NCBI GenBank assembly: GCA_003343805.1
Contig: QAKM01000006.1
Location: forward strand, 1-11,836
Direction of reading: 5' to 3'
Source of the DNA: Bacillota bacterium
GTDB taxonomy: Bacteria; Bacillota; Clostridia; Christensenellales; Borkfalkiaceae
DNA length: 11,836 bases
Both the position numbers and the translations under genes were made by a program. Under the pieces are notes generated by a model. That model had not been told where the DNA came from, did not search any database, and saw only the letters and a program-made list of their open reading frames with translations. This document shows, piece by piece, positions 6,295 to 11,836 of the stretch. Every line of letters begins with the position of its first letter. Position 1 is the stretch's first letter.

Positions 6295-6323
6295 ATTATA
6301 TCATCTTATCCCGCAAAATGCAA
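6295..6323 (-). promoter_or_regulatory. Promoter of the radical SAM / ABC-F operon (leaderless geometry)
   Basis: On the minus strand: -35 TTGCAT (6318-6323), a 17-bp spacer ending in TGA (extended -10 form), -10 TATAAT (6295-6300), then only six bases before the ATG at 6288. Transcription should begin at or beside the start codon. Confidence 0.75.
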
Positions 6324-6364
6324 CTTCGTTTGCAAATTCAAACACAATTAGTTGACATTTTGCG
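6312..6364. repeat. Imperfect inverted repeat across the divergent pflX/metK promoters
   Basis: CGCAAAATGCAAC (6312-6324) is the inverted copy, with one inserted base, of GTTGACATTTTGCG (6351-6364). Each arm covers one -35 element and the first bases of its spacer; nine bases (CATTTTGCG) match without gap. It may bind a shared regulator. Confidence 0.5.
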
Positions 6365-6380
6365 TTTCCCCGATTATAAT
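6352..6380 (+). promoter_or_regulatory. metK promoter
   Basis: -35 TTGACA (6352-6357), a 17-bp spacer and -10 TATAAT (6375-6380): a full consensus. The expected start near 6387 leaves a leader of about 30 nt, too short for a SAM-sensing riboswitch. Confidence 0.92.
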
Positions 6381-6415
6381 CGGTGGGTAAAACGATCGGA
6401 AGGAAACACGAAAGC

Positions 6416-7579
<1,164 letters not shown>

Positions 7580-7583
7580 GCGG

Positions 7584-7612
7584 AAGGGAGCGCAAAAGAG
7601 CGCTCCCTTTTT
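7584..7612 (+). terminator. metK terminator (first hairpin)
   Basis: AAGGGAGCGC (7584-7593) pairs perfectly with GCGCTCCCTT (7600-7609), loop AAAAGA, and the T-run extends to 7612. It starts four bases after the metK stop codon. Confidence 0.93.
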
Positions 7613-7613
7613 G

Positions 7614-7652
7614 AAAGCCGGCGGGCGGCACCGAGTGCCGCCCGCCGGCTTT
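7614..7652. terminator. Second, very stable hairpin between convergent genes
   Basis: An 18-bp perfect stem, AAAGCCGGCGGGCGGCAC (7614-7631) with its complement at 7635-7652, closes a loop of only CGA. On the plus strand it ends in TTTTCTTC, making a back-up terminator for metK. On the minus strand the tail is TTTC, and it is the only candidate terminator for the XRE gene, 15 bp beyond that gene's stop. Confidence 0.85.
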
Positions 7653-7667
7653 TCTTCAAACACCGTT

Positions 7668-8609
7668 CTATTTCCGCTCCAAAAAGATACTCACGATGCC
7701 GCAAATGAGCGCCGCGGCAGGGAATACGATCCAGCCCGGATGCCAAAGATCTCCCAGAATACCCATCAGGAGGTAGGCAAGCGTCGCGGTGATCATGATG
7801 GCAGAAGAGATCTTTCCGGCAAGGCGTTCGCCCTTTGTTTCCTCCTCGCCCGTCTTTTCGGCCGCTTCCTTAAGATGAGGGTTTACTTGCAAATGGCGCT
7901 CCCAGCCGATCCCGCCATAGACGAGCGGCACGCATCCGATCGCCGCCGCGACCGCCCCGACAGCGATGAGAACGATGGAGAGTACCTCGGCATAGCCGCG
8001 GACAAGCCATCCTTCCGTAAAGAGCGCCGCACCGATCAGAACGACTGCGATCCCCCAAATCACGAAACGACGAAAGGAGACGAGCGCCTTCCGATCGCCG
8101 TCGTTCCTCAGGCATGGTCCAAACTGCGTCGTGATCCCACCATAGATGAGAAGAGGACCACCCGCGATCACACTTCCAAAGAGGATCCCCAAGGCCACGG
8201 CGGAGACATAGGGGGAATCCCAAAAGCAATATAAAAGCGTCAGCGCCGCTGCGCCGAGGAGGATCACGCCGATGCCACACGCGATGAGCGCCGCCATCCC
8301 GGGGGAGGGAACGGATGAACGCTTGGAACGATCTGTGTTTGCATCAGTCGCGCCCTCTTCGGGCAATTCCGATGAGAGTCCCTCATCCGGCACCGTCCGT
8401 TCCACGCTTCCGCAGCCGCGCAAAAGCTCATCCACCGTCACATGAAAGAGATCGGCAAGGGGAATGAGCTGCGACGTTTCAGGGAACGTTTCACCCGTCT
8501 CCCACTTGGAGATCGTGCGGTTGGTCACTCCCAACTTCTCTGCGAGCTCCTGCTGCGTCATTCCTGCGCCGCGGCGCAAAGTGTAAAGATAATTACCAAA
8601 TTCATTCAT
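7668..8609 (-). CDS. XRE-family regulator fused to six membrane helices
   Basis: The protein has 313 aa. Residues about 6-62 form an XRE/Cro-type helix-turn-helix (MTQQELAEKLGVTNRTISKWETGETFPETSQLIPLADLF, then VTVDELL), closely matching the family consensus. A polar linker (66-103) is followed by six hydrophobic segments, about 105-129, 135-159, 182-203, 208-234, 268-288 and 292-310. Such XRE-plus-membrane proteins are frequent in Bacillota; they are presumed to link a membrane event to transcription, but ligands are mostly unknown. The start ATG (8607-8609) has GAGG 7 nt upstream and gives the protein the usual XRE N-terminus; longer in-frame versions would run into degV coding sequence read in another frame. 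It has its own promoter, and a twin dyad lies upstream. Confidence 0.92.
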   Translation of the reverse strand: MNEFGNYLYTLRRGAGMTQQELAEKLGVTNRTISKWETGETFPETSQLIPLADLFHVTVDELLRGCGSVERTVPDEGLSSELPEEGATDANTDRSKRSSVPSPGMAALIACGIGVILLGAAALTLLYCFWDSPYVSAVALGILFGSVIAGGPLLIYGGITTQFGPCLRNDGDRKALVSFRRFVIWGIAVVLIGAALFTEGWLVRGYAEVLSIVLIAVGAVAAAIGCVPLVYGGIGWERHLQVNPHLKEAAEKTGEEETKGERLAGKISSAIMITATLAYLLMGILGDLWHPGWIVFPAAALICGIVSIFLERK

Positions 8610-8633
8610 AGGGCATCCTCGTGTTTTTTCTTC

Positions 8634-8662
8634 ATTGTACAGGAGGAAGGATGCAAAGTCAA
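8634..8662 (-). promoter_or_regulatory. Promoter of the XRE-membrane gene
   Basis: On the minus strand: -35 TTGACT (8657-8662), a 17-bp spacer and -10 TACAAT (8634-8639). The leader is about 18-20 nt and contains the Shine-Dalgarno GAGG. Confidence 0.82.
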
Positions 8663-8683
8663 GGCCAAGTGCTTCCTGTTTTC

Positions 8684-8719
8684 TCCCGTCTGACGGGAAT
8701 ACACTCCCGTTCCGCGGGA
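8684..8719. promoter_or_regulatory. Twin dyad TCCCG-N5-CGGGA, candidate operator
   Basis: Half-sites alternate: TCCCG at 8684, CGGGA at 8694, TCCCG at 8705 and CGGGA at 8715. The two dyads have the same 5-bp spacer and are 21 bp apart, two helical turns. They sit 22 bp upstream of the -35 of the XRE-membrane gene, in the 184-bp gap between that gene and degV. An outer pair, CCGTCTG (8686-8692) with CAGACGG (8721-8727), adds to the symmetry. Operator function is inferred; as RNA it could fold into alternative hairpins. Confidence 0.55.
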
Positions 8720-8748
8720 ACAGACGGCCGCAACCCCATAAGCAGAGG

Positions 8749-8773
8749 AGAGCCGCCCCGAAGGGACGGCTCC
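8749..8773 (-). terminator. Stable TTCG hairpin after degV
   Basis: On the minus strand GAGCCG-T-CCC pairs with GGG-CGGCTC around a C(TTCG)G tetraloop, about 20 bases after the degV stop. There is no T-run, so it may protect the mRNA 3' end or be a weak terminator. Confidence 0.5.
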
Positions 8774-8793
8774 AGATGGGAAGGAGAAGAAAC

Positions 8794-9735
8794 TTAACGG
8801 TTGGAGGAAGGGACGGGCTCTCCTGCCGGCGAAGCCTCGGGCGCTTCGGGATCGCGCCTTCTGTCCTTTCCCGTGAAGAAGAGGGCGACCGTACCCGGGC
8901 CGACGTGCGATCCCGTGCAGAGATCGTAATATTCGATGACGATGTTGCTCGCTCCCATTCCGCGAAGCATATCCGCAAGAGCGTTGGCATCCTCCTCACA
9001 ATCGGCGTGTGTGATCGCAACGGGAGCAGAGACGTCATCCACGCGCTCTCTGTACTTCTTGGCAAGCGCCATCAGAGCGCGCTTTCTGCCATGTTCACGG
9101 CCCTCAAATACGATCTTGGCATTGGTGCTGCCATCCGCGCGGAGGATGGGCTTGATGTTGAGAAGGGTACCCGCGATCGCAAGCGTCGTCGAAATGCGTC
9201 CCGTGCGCTTGAGGTACTTCAGATCGCCCACCGTGAGATAGCTGTTCACTTTATAGGCATTGGTCCGCGCCCACTCGGCACAGGCCTCGATGCTCTCGCC
9301 CATGTCGCGAAGGTCCGCAACGCGAAGCGCGATCGTCCCTTCACCCATCGAAGCATTTTTGCTGTCGATCACCTCGATCTTGCGGCCGGGATAGCGCTCC
9401 TTCAAACCAGCGGCCGCCCTGACGGCCTGCTGATAGGTACCGCTGACACCCGACGAAATGATGACAAGAAAGACGTCCTTCCCCGCTTCAAGGACGGGCA
9501 CGAGCGCCTCTTCGATGTGTTCCTCCGTCAGCAGCGAGGTCTTGACGTCGGCACCGGCACGCATATCGTCATAGAGACGCTTTGCCGTCTGCTCAAACGA
9601 GACGTTCTCATCAAAGCAAAGCCGCTCCTCGCCGTCAACAAGATACCGGTAGGGGATCACGGAAATATTGTGTTCCTTCCTGAGTGCGGCAGGAATGTTT
9701 GCCGCAGAATCAACAATGATCTCAAAAGAAGCCAT
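8794..9735 (-). CDS. DegV family fatty-acid-binding protein
   Basis: The protein has 313 aa. DegV proteins bind fatty acids in the cytosol; in Gram-positive bacteria relatives (FakB) present them to the kinase FakA for phospholipid synthesis. Family marks: the N-terminal IIVDSAANIP, VKTSLLTEEHIEEAL (T66-S67), VIISSGVSGTYQQAV (S94, S95, T100, lining the carboxylate site in known structures), VIDSKNASMGEG, YLKRTGRIS and LLNIKPIL. The last 25 residues form a charged, proline-rich tail beyond the usual end. The start ATG (9733-9735) has the strong Shine-Dalgarno GGGAGGT 5 nt upstream; an in-frame upstream start would add residues without a ribosome-binding site. No fakA is visible here. Confidence 0.93.
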   Translation of the reverse strand: MASFEIIVDSAANIPAALRKEHNISVIPYRYLVDGEERLCFDENVSFEQTAKRLYDDMRAGADVKTSLLTEEHIEEALVPVLEAGKDVFLVIISSGVSGTYQQAVRAAAGLKERYPGRKIEVIDSKNASMGEGTIALRVADLRDMGESIEACAEWARTNAYKVNSYLTVGDLKYLKRTGRISTTLAIAGTLLNIKPILRADGSTNAKIVFEGREHGRKRALMALAKKYRERVDDVSAPVAITHADCEEDANALADMLRGMGASNIVIEYYDLCTGSHVGPGTVALFFTGKDRRRDPEAPEASPAGEPVPSSNR

Positions 9736-9810
9736 ATTGCACCTCCCATTCTTTGCGCTTATCGATCGTTCGGCGGCAACCAACAACTTGTCGCCCGTCG
9801 TTACGGATAC

Positions 9811-9839
9811 AGTTTATCCCATTCGGACGCAAAGTACAA
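9811..9839 (-). promoter_or_regulatory. Possible degV promoter
   Basis: On the minus strand: -35 TTGTAC (9834-9839), a 17-bp spacer and -10 TAAACT (9811-9816). Both hexamers deviate from consensus, but this is the best candidate between the upstream terminator and the degV start; it implies a leader of about 70 nt. Confidence 0.45.
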
Positions 9840-9892
9840 CCTATTTTTGCCAACCACTACTCTATTCATTTCTTTGTGTGTTCTATTGCATG

Positions 9893-9928
9893 AAAAACGG
9901 ACTCTACTGTGAGTAGAATCCGCTTTTT
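9893..9928. terminator. Terminator after the nitroreductase gene
   Basis: CGGA (9898-9901) pairs with TCCG (9919-9922), and TCTACT (9903-9908) with AGTAGA (9912-9917), with one mismatch between them and loop GTG. On the minus strand the stem is followed by TTTTT (9893-9897). It lies about 38 bp past the nitroreductase stop and isolates degV. Confidence 0.88.
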
Positions 9929-9965
9929 CTGTCATTTTCCTGTCTTGATCAGCCGATTCGGACCC

Positions 9966-10511
9966 TCAGCGGAGAAGCGAAAAGGTCTCCTCCTGCGGTT
10001 TGCGCTTCTTGGCACGGATCTCATATCCTTCCGAAGCATAGCCGACCGCGACGATGTGCGGGATGCGGGTCTTGTCGGGAAGACCGAGGATCTCTCGCAG
10101 TTTCTTTTCGTTTCTCCACCCGAGGATGCAGGTCGAAAGCCCTGCCACATCGGCGGCAAGCACGAGATGCGCGGTCATGATGCCGATATCGTTGTGCAGA
10201 AAGTCGGTATTCTTGAAGCGGCTTCCCACCGTCGCCGAAAGGTTTCCGCTGCCCTCGAGCACGACGACAAAAGCAGGGGAGTCGGACGCAAACTTATTCA
10301 TGCCGAGATCCTGCACACCCGCCGCAAGTTCCTTGGCTTTTTCGCCGGTGACGGCAAGCAGCTTCCACGGCTGGCTGTTGCAGGCCGAGGGCGCAAGCAG
10401 CGCAAGGCGGCAGATCTCAGTCAGAAGTTCATCCGGGACGGGTTTTTCGGGGTCAAACGAGCGGCAGCTCTGGCGATGCAGATACAGTTGTTCGATGTCT
10501 TTGAGTTCCAT
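9966..10511 (-). CDS. Nitroreductase family FMN-dependent oxidoreductase
   Basis: The protein has 181 aa, the short form of the family. Enzymes of this fold bind FMN as dimers and use NAD(P)H to reduce nitro groups, quinones or other acceptors. Visible motifs: HRQSCRSFDPEKPV (R13-R17, contacting the FMN phosphate and ring), LLAPSACNSQPWKLLAV (about 38-54), the helix GIMTAHLVLAADVAGLSTCILGW, and the C-terminal EILGLPDKTRIPHIVAVGYAS that completes the FMN site. The physiological substrate cannot be told from sequence. The ATG has GGAGGAG just upstream. No promoter is visible in the 54 bp between it and the transketolase stop, so it probably depends on readthrough from that gene past a terminator-like hairpin. 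Confidence 0.93.
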   Translation of the reverse strand: MELKDIEQLYLHRQSCRSFDPEKPVPDELLTEICRLALLAPSACNSQPWKLLAVTGEKAKELAAGVQDLGMNKFASDSPAFVVVLEGSGNLSATVGSRFKNTDFLHNDIGIMTAHLVLAADVAGLSTCILGWRNEKKLREILGLPDKTRIPHIVAVGYASEGYEIRAKKRKPQEETFSLLR

Positions 10512-10525
10512 GATCTCCTCCGGGA

Positions 10526-10557
10526 TAAAAGAAGGCGCGGCTCCAAGCCGCGCCTTC
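10526..10557 (-). terminator. Terminator between transketolase and nitroreductase
   Basis: On the minus strand a perfect 12-bp stem, GAAGGCGCGGCT and AGCCGCGCCTTC with loop TGG, is followed by TTTTAT. It starts 8 bp after the transketolase stop and its T-run ends only a few bases before the nitroreductase Shine-Dalgarno, so it may set how much of the downstream gene is transcribed. Confidence 0.9.
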
Positions 10558-10565
10558 CCGTTTCA

Positions 10566-11836
10566 TTACTTTGCAAGGCTCTTCTTGGCCTTCTCGACGA
10601 CGTTTTCGACCGTGAAGCCGAACTGCTTGAAGAGAAGGGGAGCCGGGCCGCTTGCGCCGAACGTGCTCATCGCAACGATCTCGCCCTTGTCGCCGGCATA
10701 CTTATACCAGCTATAAGGGGAACCTGCCTCAACGCACACGCGCGCCTTGACTGCAGAGGGAATGACGCTCTCCTTATATTCATCGGACTGCTTCTCAAAC
10801 TCCTCAAAGCAGGGCATGGAGACGACGCGCGCCTTGACGCCTTCTGCCGCAAGCTCTGCCTTTGCCTTGACGCACAGCTCGACCTCGGAACCCGAGGCAA
10901 GCAGCAGCACGTCGGGCGTCCCGTCGCAGTCATCGAGGACATAAGCGCCCTTCAATGCCGCAAGGCCGCTGTTCTCATACTGAGGAAGATTCTGACGGGT
11001 GAGGACGAGTGCGGTGGGAGCCGTCCCTGTGAGCGCGGAGATCCACGCCGCCGCCGTCTCCTTGCCGTCTGCGGGACGGTACACCTTCATATTGGGGATG
11101 GAGCGGAGCGCGATGAGCTGTTCGACGGGCTCATGGGTCGGGCCGTCCTCGCCGACGCCGATGGAGTCGTGCGTCAGGATGTAGACGACGGGGATGTTCA
11201 TGAGGGCCGAAAGACGGATCGCGTGCTTGCAGTAGTCGGAGAAGATGAAGAAGGTCGCGCAGTAGCAGCGGAGCCCGCCATGAAGCTGCATACCGTTGGT
11301 GATGGCAGCCATCGCGTGCTCGCGGATACCGAAGTGCATATTCCTGCCCTCATAGTGACCGGGTGCAAAATCGCCGTAAGTGATGGTGTCGGTATTCTTC
11401 ATATCGGAGAGATTGGAGGGAGCAAGGTCTGCCGAACCGCCCATGAGTTCGGGGACGAGCGCCGCGATCTTGTTGAGGACAACGGAGGACGTCTGACGGG
11501 TCGCCATGGGCTTTTCCCACTTGAAGAGGTCGTCCACCTTGGTCAGATCGACCATCTCGCCGTTCATCGCCGCCTTGTATGCCTTGGCAAGTTCGGGATA
11601 AGCCTTCTCATATTCGGCAAACATTGCCTTCCAGGCCTCTTCCTTCTCTGCGCCGCGCTTGCCCGCCTCTGCGGTATGCGCCAGCACTTCTGCGGGGACC
11701 TCGAAGGGTTCCGCACAGGGCCAGCCGAGCTTCTCCTTGGTCTTTTGAAGATTCTCGACGCCGAGAGGGGAACCGTGGCACTTGTGGCTGCCCTCGAGCG
11801 GGGTGCCGTAGCCGATCTTGGTCTTGCAGATGATGA
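10566..11836 (-). CDS. tkt: Transketolase, C-terminal part (5' end beyond window)
   Basis: About 422 codons are visible and the frame stays open to the right edge, so the N-terminus lies outside; a full transketolase is about 660 aa. The enzyme moves two-carbon units between sugar phosphates in the pentose phosphate pathway using thiamine diphosphate. The edge shows the end of the first domain ([19 protein letters not shown], with the conserved substrate-binding histidines). The middle domain has [23 protein letters not shown], whose glutamate codon (11319-11321) is the thiamine-activating residue, and the transketolase signature [15 protein letters not shown]. The C-terminal domain (about 10570-10950) has [15 protein letters not shown] inside the frame near 11685 is not the start, since homologous sequence continues upstream of it. 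The stop is followed by a strong hairpin. Confidence 0.96.
   Translation of the reverse strand, partial: IICKTKIGYGTPLEGSHKCHGSPLGVENLQKTKEKLGWPCAEPFEVPAEVLAHTAEAGKRGAEKEEAWKAMFAEYEKAYPELAKAYKAAMNGEMVDLTKVDDLFKWEKPMATRQTSSVVLNKIAALVPELMGGSADLAPSNLSDMKNTDTITYGDFAPGHYEGRNMHFGIREHAMAAITNGMQLHGGLRCYCATFFIFSDYCKHAIRLSALMNIPVVYILTHDSIGVGEDGPTHEPVEQLIALRSIPNMKVYRPADGKETAAAWISALTGTAPTALVLTRQNLPQYENSGLAALKGAYVLDDCDGTPDVLLLASGSEVELCVKAKAELAAEGVKARVVSMPCFEEFEKQSDEYKESVIPSAVKARVCVEAGSPYSWYKYAGDKGEIVAMSTFGASGPAPLLFKQFGFTVENVVEKAKKSLAK

Noticed and set aside
6383..6415. GTG start adding 11 residues to MetK
   Set aside because: It lies upstream of the predicted transcription start near 6387 and the added residues are not part of the family.
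6381..6415. SAM riboswitch in front of metK
   Set aside because: The leader between the predicted start and the ATG is about 30 nt, too short for any known SAM-binding RNA.
8610..9065. Longer N-terminus for the XRE-membrane protein
   Set aside because: The extra codons are degV sequence read in another frame and precede the proper promoter and Shine-Dalgarno of the XRE gene.
8635..9912. 425-codon plus-strand frame opposite degV
   Set aside because: degV motifs and Shine-Dalgarno define the real gene; the plus frame lacks a ribosome-binding site and any domain.
11683..11689. GTG as start of a short transketolase C-terminal protein (split transketolase)
   Set aside because: The frame continues upstream with typical transketolase sequence ([19 protein letters not shown]) to the window edge, so it is an internal valine.

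Overview
This window looks like chromosomal DNA from a member of the Bacillota (Firmicutes), probably an anaerobic clostridium-like lineage. The evidence is indirect: strong Shine-Dalgarno sequences, consensus TTGACA/TATAAT promoters with 17-bp spacers, many hairpin-plus-T terminators, a tRNA-Thr with an encoded CCA end, and a gene set with DegV, a PflA-like radical SAM enzyme, ABC-F and XRE-membrane proteins. No ribosomal RNA or other clear taxonomic marker is present, so the lineage is an inference.

Region 1 (1-2000) looks accessory. It opens with the 3' two-thirds of a tRNA-Thr(CGU) and its terminator, then a short AT-rich stretch with a tandem TTTGGGGAAC-type repeat. Next, on the minus strand, a Phd/YefM-type antitoxin overlaps a small partner of unknown function, under a consensus promoter with a palindromic operator-like site. 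Divergent from it is a small two-helix membrane protein that appears to be transcribed without a leader, followed by a solitary HicB-like antitoxin with a C-terminal helix-turn-helix and no HicA.

Region 2 (2040-3320) is a single-gene unit: an intracellular sialidase-fold (Asp-box) glycosidase with its own promoter and a long bidirectional terminator.

Region 3 (3389-7655) is mostly core metabolism and translation. A minus-strand operon (PflX-type radical SAM protein, a possible 58-aa gene, an ABC-F ATPase) is divergent from metK, which makes S-adenosylmethionine, the cofactor of the radical SAM enzyme. The two divergent promoters share an imperfect inverted repeat. metK ends in two tandem hairpins that separate it from the convergent XRE gene.

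Region 4 (7668-11836) is all on the minus strand: transketolase (5' end beyond the window), a nitroreductase behind a terminator-like hairpin, degV, and an XRE-type regulator fused to six membrane helices. Upstream of the XRE gene lie two copies of TCCCG-N5-CGGGA set exactly 21 bp apart.

No CRISPR array, transposase, integrase or rRNA was seen. The most unusual signals are regulatory: two apparently leaderless genes with near-identical promoter geometry, inverted repeats spanning divergent -35 elements, the twin dyad upstream of the XRE gene, and antitoxins without toxins.
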